64,000 nt of DNA, from contig NZ_VFNU01000001.1 in the NCBI RefSeq assembly GCF_006715725.1, forward strand, positions 4,278,001-4,342,000. The letters run 5' to 3'. The translations under genes were made by a program, and so were the position numbers. The notes under the pieces were generated by a model, which was not told the origin of the DNA, made no database searches, and saw nothing but the letters and a program-made list of their open reading frames with translations. Positions within the stretch are counted from its first letter, which is position 1; the number at the start of each line of letters is the position of its first letter. Below, piece by piece: positions 41,878-50,592 of the stretch. This stretch comes from Nocardioides sp. SLBN-35 (lineage in GTDB: Bacteria; Actinomycetota; Actinomycetes; Propionibacteriales; Nocardioidaceae).

Positions 41878-42380
41878 CAGTCCTGGTGCCCGAGAGCCGA
41901 CTCGGGCAGCGGCGGGAGATCCCCGGTGGTCTCGTACGACGACAGCTGGCCGATGCGGCGCACGTGGCGCTCGTCGCCGGGGAACGGGGTGGTCAGGAAG
42001 ACCTCGACGAGACGGGTCATCTCGTCGAGGGTGTGCATCCGGCCGCCGACGGCGACCACCCAGGCGTCGTTGTGCTCGCGCGCCAGGGTGGCGGTCTCCT
42101 CCGACCAGGCGAGGGCCGCCCGGATGCCCTTCACCTTGTTGGCGGCGATCTGCTCGCCGTTGCCGGAGCCGCCGATGACCACGCCGAGGCTGTCGAGGCC
42201 CTGCTCGCGGTCGGCGCGCACGCCCTCGGCAGCGCGCAGGCAGAAGACCGGGTAGTCGTCGAGCGCGTCGTAGACGAACGGGCCGTGGTCGACCGGCTCG
42301 TAGCCGTGCTCGGTCAGCCAGCCGGTGAGGTGGGACTTGAGCTCGAGGCCGGCGTGGTCGCAGCCGAGGTGAACGCGCAT
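41877..42380 (-). CDS. rpiB: Ribose-5-phosphate isomerase B
   Basis: 167-residue RpiB/LacB-type isomerase of the pentose phosphate pathway. DHAGLELKSHL (N-terminal His/Asp), VIGGSGNGEQIAANKVKGIRA (phosphate and anion loops) and EHNDAWVVAVGGRM are the family motifs. The catalytic base is Glu in GSGNGE, where the Mycobacterium enzyme uses Glu and many other bacteria Cys. First gene of rpiB-nei-phosphatase. Confidence 0.93.
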   Translation of the reverse strand: MRVHLGCDHAGLELKSHLTGWLTEHGYEPVDHGPFVYDALDDYPVFCLRAAEGVRADREQGLDSLGVVIGGSGNGEQIAANKVKGIRAALAWSEETATLAREHNDAWVVAVGGRMHTLDEMTRLVEVFLTTPFPGDERHVRRIGQLSSYETTGDLPPLPESALGHQD

Positions 42381-42394
42381 GGCAGCGATTGTCT

Positions 42395-42409
42395 CAGGTC
42401 TCAGACCTG
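42395..42409 (-). terminator. Small hairpin at the end of the LpdA-like gene
   Basis: CAGGTC and GACCTG pair across TCA, which is the LpdA-like stop codon on the minus strand. A weak candidate, just before rpiB. Confidence 0.3.
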
Positions 42410-43768
42410 GTGCAGGCGGCGGGCGGCCTCGGCGATCGAGCCGCTGATCGACGGGTAGACGGTGAACGTCTGGGCGAGCTGGTCGGCGGTGAGCCGCTCG
42501 GTCACGGCGAGCGCGACGGGGTGGATCAGCTCGGAGGCGCGGGGCCCGACGACGACACCGCCGAGCAGGCTGCGCGAGCCGGGGGCGACGAACAGCTTCA
42601 CGAAGCCGTCGACGATGCCCTGCATCTTGGCGCGCGGGTTCGTGGCGAGCGGCTGCATGACCACCTCGGCGAGCACCTCGCCCGCGTCGACCTGCTTCTG
42701 GGTGACGCCGACGGTGGCGATCTCCGGGGACGTGAAGACGTTGGACGCGACCACGCCGAGGTCGAGCGGCTGGACCGCGTCGCCGAGCACGTGGGCCATC
42801 GCGATCCGGCCCTGCATGGCGGCGACCGAGGCCAGCATGAACACCCCGGTGCAGTCGCCGGCGGCGTACACCCCGGGCGCGGAGGTCCGCGAGACCCGGT
42901 CGACCTTGACGAACCCGCCGTCGTCGAGCGTGACGCCGGCCGACTCCAGGCCGATCCCCTCGGTGTTGGGGACCGAGCCGAGGGCGAGGATGCAGTGCGA
43001 TCCGGTCACCTCGCGACCGTCCTGCAGGGTCACGGTCACCGCGTCGCCGGAGCGGGTCACCGACTGCATCCGGGACCGCCCGAGAACGGTCATGCCGCGC
43101 CGGGTCAGCACGTCCTCGAGCACCTGCGCGGCGTCCTGGTCCTCGCCGGGCAGCACGCGGTCACGCGAGGACACGAGGGTGACCGGGATGCCGAGCGACT
43201 GGTAGGCGCTGGCGAACTCCGCACCGGTCACACCGGAGCCGACCACGATCACGTGCTCGGGCATCTCGGCGAGGTCGTAGACCTGCTCCCACGTCAGGAT
43301 CCGCTCGCCGTCGGGCTGCGCGGTCTCCAGCACCCGCGGCGTGGCGCCGGTCGCGACGAGCACCGCGTCGGCGTCGTACGTCGCCTCGGTGCCGTCGGCG
43401 AGCGTCGCCACCACCCGCGACGGGCCGTCGAGGCGGCCCCGGCCGTGGACGACGGTGACGCCCTCACGGGCCAGCCGGCTCTCGATGTCGGCGGACTGCG
43501 CGAGCGCGAGCGCCTTGACCCGGTCGTTGACCCGGGCCAGGTCGACCCGCGGCGCGGCGACGTCGATGCCGAGCTCGCCGGCTTCGAGGAAGTCGGTCAT
43601 CACCTCGGCGGTCGCGATCAGGGTCTTGCTCGGCACGCAGTCGGTCAGCACCGCCGACCCGCCGACCCCGTCGGAGTCCACGACGACGACCTCCGCCCCG
43701 AGCTGGGCGGCCACCAGGGCCGACTCGTAGCCACCGGGTCCCCCACCGACGATCACGACGCGCGTCAT
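42401..43768 (-). CDS. NAD(P)H-quinone dehydrogenase (LpdA-like flavoprotein)
   Basis: 455-residue member of the disulfide reductase family. FAD and NAD loops (GGGPGGYESA and VVGSGVTGAEFA) and GVYAAGDCTG are intact. The redox pair is broken: GGSAVLTDCVPSK has Ala39 in place of the first Cys, leaving only Cys44. The mycobacterial LpdA (Rv3303c) group shows the same change and acts as an NAD(P)H quinone reductase. ATG at 43768 is chosen as closest to the FAD loop; an ATG three codons up is possible. Confidence 0.85.
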   Translation of the reverse strand: MTRVVIVGGGPGGYESALVAAQLGAEVVVVDSDGVGGSAVLTDCVPSKTLIATAEVMTDFLEAGELGIDVAAPRVDLARVNDRVKALALAQSADIESRLAREGVTVVHGRGRLDGPSRVVATLADGTEATYDADAVLVATGATPRVLETAQPDGERILTWEQVYDLAEMPEHVIVVGSGVTGAEFASAYQSLGIPVTLVSSRDRVLPGEDQDAAQVLEDVLTRRGMTVLGRSRMQSVTRSGDAVTVTLQDGREVTGSHCILALGSVPNTEGIGLESAGVTLDDGGFVKVDRVSRTSAPGVYAAGDCTGVFMLASVAAMQGRIAMAHVLGDAVQPLDLGVVASNVFTSPEIATVGVTQKQVDAGEVLAEVVMQPLATNPRAKMQGIVDGFVKLFVAPGSRSLLGGVVVGPRASELIHPVALAVTERLTADQLAQTFTVYPSISGSIAEAARRLHQV

Positions 43769-43812
43769 GGCCGCCATTCTTGCAGCGCAGGGCTCGCCCT
43801 ACGATTCCTGCC

Positions 43813-44694
43813 ATGCGTCCTGCCCTGCGCCTGTCCCGCGCCGCCACCCCCGTCGCCGCCGTCCTGCTCGCCACCGCGGTCGCCGCGTGCGCCCCGGCGG
43901 AGGACGAGCCCGAGCAGAGCGGCAAGAGCGCCTCGGCCGACGAGTGTGCCGTCGCCGACCTCCCGCTGGTGAAGAAGGGCGTGCTGACGATCGGCACCGA
44001 CTCGCCGGCCTACGAGCCCTGGTTCGTCGACGACGACCCGGCCAACGGCAAGGGCTTCGAGTCCGCCGTGGCCTACGCGCTGGCCGACGAGCTCGGCTTC
44101 TCGAAGGACCAGGTCAGCTGGGTGACCGTGCCGTTCAACAACTCGTACAAGCCCGGCAAGAAGGACTTCGACTTCGACATCAACCAGATCTCGGTCAACC
44201 CCGAGCGTGAGAAGGCGGTCGACTTCTCCGACGGCTACTACTCCGCCGCGCAGGCCGTGATCGTGCTCAAGGACAGCCCCGCCGCCGAGGCGACCTCGCT
44301 GGCCGACCTCGCGAAGTTCAAGATCGGCGCCCAGACCGGCACCACGTCGCTGACCGCCGTGCGCGACGTGATCAAGCCCGAGCAGGAGCCGCTGGTCTTC
44401 CAGAACACCAACAACGCCAAGCAGGCGATGCTCAACGGCCAGGTCGACGCGATCATCGCGGACCTGCCGACCGCGTTCTACATCAGCGCGGCGGAGATCG
44501 AGAACAGCGTGCTGCTGGGCCAGTTCCAGTACGACGGCGGCGAGCCCGAGGAGTTCGGCCTGCTCTTCGAGCAGGGCAACGAGCTGCTCCCCTGCGTCAA
44601 CGGCGCCATCGCGTCGCTGAAGGAGAACGGCACCCTGGCCGACCTGCAGCAGAAGTGGCTGTCCGACGTGGTCAGCGTGCCCGAGCTGCAGTGA
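43813..44694 (+). CDS. Amino-acid ABC transporter substrate-binding lipoprotein
   Basis: 293 residues: a lipoprotein signal with lipobox AVAAC (Cys near residue 25) and a family 3 (SBP_bac_3) binding domain, seen in GVLTIGTDSPAYEPWFVD, DFDINQISVNPEREKAVDF and IGAQTGTTS. It should bind polar amino acids or opine-like compounds. TACGAT (43800-43805) ends seven bases before the ATG. Its stop overlaps the permease start (GTGA): a three-gene importer. Confidence 0.9.
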   Translation: MRPALRLSRAATPVAAVLLATAVAACAPAEDEPEQSGKSASADECAVADLPLVKKGVLTIGTDSPAYEPWFVDDDPANGKGFESAVAYALADELGFSKDQVSWVTVPFNNSYKPGKKDFDFDINQISVNPEREKAVDFSDGYYSAAQAVIVLKDSPAAEATSLADLAKFKIGAQTGTTSLTAVRDVIKPEQEPLVFQNTNNAKQAMLNGQVDAIIADLPTAFYISAAEIENSVLLGQFQYDGGEPEEFGLLFEQGNELLPCVNGAIASLKENGTLADLQQKWLSDVVSVPELQ

Positions 44695-45551
44695 GCGGGT
44701 CGACCGCGGACTGGCAGCCGAGCGAGCGCGAGCTCGCCCGGCGTCGTACCCGTTCCCGTCAGCGGCGCCACGGCGTCGTGGTCGCCAGCATCGCGACGGT
44801 CGTGGTGATCGGCGCGCTCGGTGCGGCGCTGATGCTGTCGCCGGGGTGGCCGCGGGTGCGCGCGACCTTCCTCGACCTGCACCACGCCAAGGAGTCGCTG
44901 CCGTCGATCCTCGACGGGTTCTGGCTCAACGTGCGGATGTTCCTCATCGCCGAGCCGATCATCCTGGTCCTGGGCCTGGCGCTGGCCCTGGCCCGACAGG
45001 CGACGTCGGCGTGGCTGGTGCCACTGCGCGGCCTCGCGGTGCTCTACACCGACGTGGTGCGCGGCGTCCCGACGCTGCTGCTCGTCTTCCTCTTCGTCTT
45101 CGGCATGCCCGCGCTCGGACTCGCCGGCATCCCCAACAGCATCTTCTTCTGGGCCACGGTCGCGCTGGTCGTGTCCTACTCGGCCTACGTCGCCGAGGTG
45201 TTCCGCTCCGGCATCGAGTCGGTGCACCCCTCGCAGCTCGCCAGCGCCGAGGCGCTGGCCCTGTCCCGGGCCCAGACGATGCGGCACGTGGTCGTCCCAC
45301 AGGCCGTGCGCCGCGTCGTACCCCCGCTGCTCAACGACTTCGTCTCCCTGCAGAAGGACACCGCGCTGGTCGCCTCGGTCGGCCTGTTCGACGCCCTGTT
45401 CGCCGCCGCGGACTACGGGAACTTCAACTTCAACTTCACGCCGTACGTCGTCGCGGCCCTCTTCTTCATCGCGATGACCGTGCCCCTGGCCCGACTGTGC
45501 GACGTGCTCGCGCGACGACTGGCCCGGCGCGAGCGGGCAGGAGCACTCTGA
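44691..45551 (+). CDS. Amino-acid ABC transporter permease
   Basis: 286 residues with about five to six membrane segments and the HisM/GlnP-type core: NVRMFLIAEPIILVLGLAL, YTDVVRGVPTLLLV and the EAA loop SAEALALSRAQTMRHVVVPQ. A single permease presumably forms a homodimer. GTG start overlaps the upstream stop; its own stop overlaps the ATPase ATG by one base. Confidence 0.9.
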   Translation: MSGSTADWQPSERELARRRTRSRQRRHGVVVASIATVVVIGALGAALMLSPGWPRVRATFLDLHHAKESLPSILDGFWLNVRMFLIAEPIILVLGLALALARQATSAWLVPLRGLAVLYTDVVRGVPTLLLVFLFVFGMPALGLAGIPNSIFFWATVALVVSYSAYVAEVFRSGIESVHPSQLASAEALALSRAQTMRHVVVPQAVRRVVPPLLNDFVSLQKDTALVASVGLFDALFAAADYGNFNFNFTPYVVAALFFIAMTVPLARLCDVLARRLARRERAGAL

Positions 45552-46309
45552 TGACGGCACTGCTGCAGGTCCGCGATGTCCGCAAGACCTACCCGCGCCA
45601 CGACGAGCCGGGCCGGCGGGTGGTCCTCGACGACCTGTCCCTCACCGTCTCCCCTGGCGACGTGGTCTGCCTGATCGGGTCGTCCGGCTCGGGCAAGTCG
45701 ACCCTGCTGCGCTGCCTCGACCTGCTCGAGCCGATCGACGACGGCGTGATCGAGTTCCAGGGCCGTGAGATCTCCGACCCGCTGGTCGACCCGCGGGTCG
45801 TGCGGCGCGACATCGGCATGGTCTTCCAGGCCTACAACCTGTTCCCGCACCTCAGCGTCCTCGACAACTGCACCCTGGCACCGCGCCGCGTGCACGGCAT
45901 CCCCGCCGCGGCCGCGAAGGACAAGGCCCGCGAGCTGCTGCACCGCTTCGGACTCAGCGAGCACGTCGACAAGCACCCCGACCGCCTCTCTGGCGGCCAG
46001 CAGCAGCGGGTCGCCCTGGTCCGCGCGCTGTGCACGGACCCGGCCCTGCTGCTGCTCGACGAGATCACCGCCGCGCTCGACCCGGAGCTGGTGGGCGAGG
46101 TGCTCGACATCGTCCGCAGCCTCGCCGAAGCGGGTACGACGATGGTGCTGGCCACCCACGAGATGAGCTTCGCCCGCGAGGTCGCCTCGCACGTCTGCTT
46201 CCTCGACGGCGGCCGGATCGTCGAGGAGGGTCCGCCTGCGCAGGTGCTGGGGGCTCCCGAGCAGGCACGGACCCGGGAGTTCCTGCGCCGGGTGCTGCCC
46301 CAGGCCTGA
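45551..46309 (+). CDS. Amino-acid ABC transporter ATP-binding protein
   Basis: 252-residue ATPase of the GlnQ/HisP type. Walker A GSSGSGKST near residue 40, Q-loop VFQAYNLFPH, signature LSGGQQQR near 145, Walker B LLLLDEITAALD and switch His in ATHEMSF. It drives import by the two preceding genes and ends at a strong hairpin. Confidence 0.93.
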   Translation: MTALLQVRDVRKTYPRHDEPGRRVVLDDLSLTVSPGDVVCLIGSSGSGKSTLLRCLDLLEPIDDGVIEFQGREISDPLVDPRVVRRDIGMVFQAYNLFPHLSVLDNCTLAPRRVHGIPAAAAKDKARELLHRFGLSEHVDKHPDRLSGGQQQRVALVRALCTDPALLLLDEITAALDPELVGEVLDIVRSLAEAGTTMVLATHEMSFAREVASHVCFLDGGRIVEEGPPAQVLGAPEQARTREFLRRVLPQA

Positions 46310-46327
46310 TCGGGTCCGGCAACGACA

Positions 46328-46361
46328 CGGCCCCCGCCCCGCAACAGCGGGACAGGGGCCG
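46328..46361. terminator. Hairpin between importer operon and lpdA
   Basis: CGGCCCC/GGGGCCG forms the outer stem and CCCGC/GCGGG the inner one. It lies 19 bases after the ATPase stop and 14 from the convergent lpdA stop: a bidirectional terminator. Confidence 0.7.
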
Positions 46362-46374
46362 AGGCGATGCCGGA

Positions 46375-47775
46375 TCAGAGATGGATCATGTGGCCGGCGA
46401 TCCCGTGGATCGCCTCCTTGACCGCCTCGGACAGCGTCGGGTGGGCGAACACGTTGCGGCCCACCTCGTCGGCGGTCAGGTCCCACTTCTGCGCGAGGGT
46501 CAGCGCGGGGAGCAGCTCGGTGACGTCCGGGCCGATCATGTGGGCGCCGAGGATCTCGTTGAACTCCGCGTCGGCGACGATCTTGACGAACCCGACCGCC
46601 TCGCCGAGGCCCTGAGCCTTGCCGTTGGCCGAGAACGGGAACGAGGCCGTCTTGACGTCGTACCCCTTCTCCTTCGCCTGCGCCTCGGAGTAGCCGAAGG
46701 AGCCGATCTGCGGCTGGCAGTAGGTCGCGCGCGGGATGAAGTCGTACTCGACCGGCATGGTCTCGGCGCCCGCCAGGTGCTCGGCGGCGACGGTGCCCAT
46801 CGCGTCGGCGACGTGTGCCAGCATCATCTTGGCCGTGACGTCGCCGATCGCGTAGACACCCTCGACGCTGGTGCGGCAGAACTCGTCGACCTGGATCGCG
46901 CCACGGTCGGTGAGAGCGACTCCGGTGGCGTCGAGGCCGTAGCCCTCGAGGCGGGGGGCGAAGCCGAAGGCCGCGAGGAACTTGTCGGCCTCGAGCACCT
47001 GCTCGTCGCCCCCGGCGGCCGGGGCGATACGGACCTTGACACCGGAACCGGTGTCCTCGACTCCCTTGACGGCGGTGGAGGTGAGCACCTTCACGCCGAG
47101 CTTCTTGTAGTGGCGCGCGAGCTCCTTGGAGACGTCGGCGTCCTCGGTCGGGACCATCCGGTCGAGGAACTCGACGATGGTGACGTCGACACCGAAGTTC
47201 TTCAGCACGTAGGCGAACTCGACGCCGATCGCACCGGAGCCGCCGATGATGATCGAGGAGGGCAGGTTCTCGTCGAGGATCTGCTCCTCGTACGACACGA
47301 TGTTCTTGCCGTTGACCTCGACGCCGGGGACGGTGCGGACGGTCGCACCGGTGGCGATGATCAGGTTGTCGCAGGTGTAGTCGGCGGTGGAGCCGTCGTT
47401 GAGCGCGACGGAGACCGACTTCGGGCCGGTCAGGGTCCCCCAGCCGTCGATCTCGGTGATCTTGTTCTTCTTCATCAGGAAGTGGACGCCCTTGACGATG
47501 CCGGCGCTCACCTGGCGCGAGCGCGCGTGCGTCGGGCCGAAGGCCATGGTCGCGTCACCCTCGATGCCGAACTTGGCCTTCTCGTGGGTCAGCGTGTGGG
47601 CCAGCTCGGCGTTCTTGAGCAGCGCCTTGGAGGGGATGCAGCCGACGTTGAGACAGACGCCGCCCCAGTACTTCTTCTCGATCACGGCAACGGACTTGCC
47701 GAGCTGAGCGGCGCGGATCGCGGCGACGTAACCACCGGGGCCGGCACCGAGGACGAGGACATCGAAGTGGGTCAC
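46375..47775 (-). CDS. lpdA: Dihydrolipoyl dehydrogenase
   Basis: 466-residue E3 flavoenzyme that reoxidises lipoamide of 2-oxoacid dehydrogenases. FAD loop GAGPGGYVAA, redox disulfide Cys41-Cys46 in GGVCLNVGC, NAD loop GGSGAIGVEFA and the catalytic His-Glu pair (AHPTLSEAVKE near 445) are all intact, unlike the LpdA-like paralogue at 42401-43768. TACGCT (47782-47787 on the minus strand as AGCGTA) ends six bases before the GTG. Confidence 0.94.
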   Translation of the reverse strand: MTHFDVLVLGAGPGGYVAAIRAAQLGKSVAVIEKKYWGGVCLNVGCIPSKALLKNAELAHTLTHEKAKFGIEGDATMAFGPTHARSRQVSAGIVKGVHFLMKKNKITEIDGWGTLTGPKSVSVALNDGSTADYTCDNLIIATGATVRTVPGVEVNGKNIVSYEEQILDENLPSSIIIGGSGAIGVEFAYVLKNFGVDVTIVEFLDRMVPTEDADVSKELARHYKKLGVKVLTSTAVKGVEDTGSGVKVRIAPAAGGDEQVLEADKFLAAFGFAPRLEGYGLDATGVALTDRGAIQVDEFCRTSVEGVYAIGDVTAKMMLAHVADAMGTVAAEHLAGAETMPVEYDFIPRATYCQPQIGSFGYSEAQAKEKGYDVKTASFPFSANGKAQGLGEAVGFVKIVADAEFNEILGAHMIGPDVTELLPALTLAQKWDLTADEVGRNVFAHPTLSEAVKEAIHGIAGHMIHL

Positions 47776-47835
47776 GGAGCCAGCGTAGTAGGGGCCCTCC
47801 TTGTGTCGGACATCACGCTCAGGGCAGAGTGCTCC

Positions 47836-47869
47836 TACTCATGAGTACGGCGGCATGGGGCCGCCGTAC
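47836..47869 (+). promoter_or_regulatory. Palindromic promoter element and leader hairpin of subtilase gene
   Basis: TACTCATGAGTA (47836-47847) is a perfect palindrome that could contain the -10 box. It runs into a perfect 10-bp hairpin at 47845-47869 (GTACGGCGGC, loop ATGGG, GCCGCCGTAC), whose right arm ends 23 bases before the ATG. The mRNA may begin with this hairpin. Confidence 0.5.
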
Positions 47870-47892
47870 GCGAAGAGGAAGCTGCTCCCTCC

Positions 47893-49071
<1,179 letters not shown>

Positions 49072-49107
49072 CGAGTCGGCGGCGTACGACGGACTAGCCT
49101 GACTCCC

Positions 49108-49560
49108 GTGACGTCGTACGCCGCCTACGGCACCAACCTCGACCCCCAGCGGATGGGCGAGCGGTGCCCCCACTCGCCGCTGCAGACCACCGGCTGGCTC
49201 ACCGGGTGGCGGCTGACCTTCGGCGGCGAGGAGCACGGCTGGGACGGCGCGCTGGCGACCATCGCGCCCGACCCGATGAGCGCGGTCTTCGTCGCGGTCT
49301 ACGACGTCAGCCCGCTCGACGAGCCGAGCCTGGACCAGTGGGAGTCGGCCGACTCTGGGCTGTACCGCAAGACCAAGGTGCGGATCTCGACCATGGCCGG
49401 TGAGGTCGTGGCGTGGACCTACGTGCTCGACGCCTACGAGGGCGGGCTGCCCTCGGCGTCGTACCTCGGGGTGCTGGCGGACGCGGCCGAGGCCGCCGAC
49501 GCACCGGCCGACTACGTCACCGGCCTGCGGGGCCGGGCCTGCCGCTCGACGGGGTTGTGA
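49108..49560 (+). CDS. Gamma-glutamylcyclotransferase family protein
   Basis: 150 residues with the GGCT/AIG2 fold: SYAAYGTNLDPQRM matches the glycine loop YGSNL, followed by VYDVSPLDEPSLDQWE, where the Glu may be the catalytic acid. It would form 5-oxoproline from gamma-glutamyl substrates, but the substrate is uncertain. TAGCCT (49095-49100) ends seven bases before the GTG. Overlaps the next gene by GTGA. Confidence 0.82.
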   Translation: MTSYAAYGTNLDPQRMGERCPHSPLQTTGWLTGWRLTFGGEEHGWDGALATIAPDPMSAVFVAVYDVSPLDEPSLDQWESADSGLYRKTKVRISTMAGEVVAWTYVLDAYEGGLPSASYLGVLADAAEAADAPADYVTGLRGRACRSTGL

Positions 49561-50570
49561 GGCGGCTCGCCACGCTCCTCGTGCTGGTCCTCGGCGGGAC
49601 CGGGGTGGCGGGGTGCGACGACACCGGCCGCACCCGCACCGACGGGACCGACGGGACCGGCGGGACCGGCGGGACCGGGGAGCTGGCCGGGATGCCCGGG
49701 GTCCGCGACACGTGGTCGGGTCTACAGGAGGTCGAGGACGGCGTCCGCGGACTCGTGGTCGTCGCGGACCTCGAGCAGGACATCACCGCCGAGCAGCTGA
49801 CCGACGTGCTGGTCGCCACCCAGGCACCGAACCCCGACCTGTACACCCTCTCGCTCGGCTGGGGCGAGCTGCCCACGAGCGTGCCGCTCGAGCTCGGGGA
49901 CCGCGACGTGATCGACGGCGCCTACGGGCCGCTCGAGGCGACAGCCGGCGACCGCGCACCGCAGTTCCTGGCCGCGGCACGCACCTTCGAGGGCTCGGTC
50001 GGCCTGACCCCGCGCGGCACCGAGGTGGTGCTCGCGAGCATCTCCCCCGACGACGTCACGGCCGCGCTCGAGGCGACGCTGGCCGATCCGGTCCTGCGGG
50101 CCAGTCCCCACATGTCGATCCGCACCGGGGAACGGCAGGGGCCCGACTCGTCGGGCGTCGCGTGGTCGGCGCCGCTCACCGCCGACGGCGCCGGCCGCTG
50201 GCGGGCGCTGCGCGCCACGCTCGACCTCGCCCCGGCGGACGTCACCGCGAACACCTGGTTGCGGGAGGGCGACGACGACTCGCCGGTGTCGATCCGGGCC
50301 AGACTGGCGCTGCCCGGTGTCGACCGCGAGGGCATCGTCGTCCCCGCGACGTGGGGCGAGCGACTCTGGCCCCTGATCCACGCACAGCTGGACGTCGCCG
50401 GGACGCTGCCGCCGGGGTCAACGTACGAGCTGGAGCTCGACCTGAGCCTCGGGGGGCTGCCGAAGGACGAGACGATCGTGGCACTCACCGTCGGCAGGGG
50501 CGCCGGCGACCAGCCGAGCCCGTGGGACCCCGCCGCGGCGCGCTACCTGCGGAGCGTGACCTCTCCATAA
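49557..50570 (+). CDS. Putative lipoprotein of unknown function
   Basis: Not recognised. 337 residues: lipoprotein signal with lipobox VAGC near residue 19, a Thr/Asp/Gly linker made by a short tandem DNA repeat (four 9-base units at 49641-49676), then about 290 residues of mixed beta/helix sequence with a DITAEQLTDVLVATQAPNPD stretch and no obvious active site. GTG overlaps the preceding stop (GTGA). Its stop lies inside the inverted repeat at 50566-50592. Confidence 0.7.
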   Translation: MRRLATLLVLVLGGTGVAGCDDTGRTRTDGTDGTGGTGGTGELAGMPGVRDTWSGLQEVEDGVRGLVVVADLEQDITAEQLTDVLVATQAPNPDLYTLSLGWGELPTSVPLELGDRDVIDGAYGPLEATAGDRAPQFLAAARTFEGSVGLTPRGTEVVLASISPDDVTAALEATLADPVLRASPHMSIRTGERQGPDSSGVAWSAPLTADGAGRWRALRATLDLAPADVTANTWLREGDDDSPVSIRARLALPGVDREGIVVPATWGERLWPLIHAQLDVAGTLPPGSTYELELDLSLGGLPKDETIVALTVGRGAGDQPSPWDPAAARYLRSVTSP

Positions 50571-50592
50571 CCTGACCCGTTGTCAGGTTATG
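50566..50592. promoter_or_regulatory. 11-bp inverted repeat from stop codon to start codon
   Basis: CATAACCTGAC and GTCAGGTTATG pair perfectly over CCGTT. The left arm contains the lipoprotein stop (TAA) and the right arm ends with the ATG of the beta-propeller gene. It may be an operator, a terminator, or a hairpin that hides the start codon. Confidence 0.5.

Noticed and set aside
46030..47844. Long open frame antisense to lpdA
   Set aside because: The opposite strand codes for a complete dihydrolipoyl dehydrogenase. High third-position GC keeps the antisense frame free of stops.
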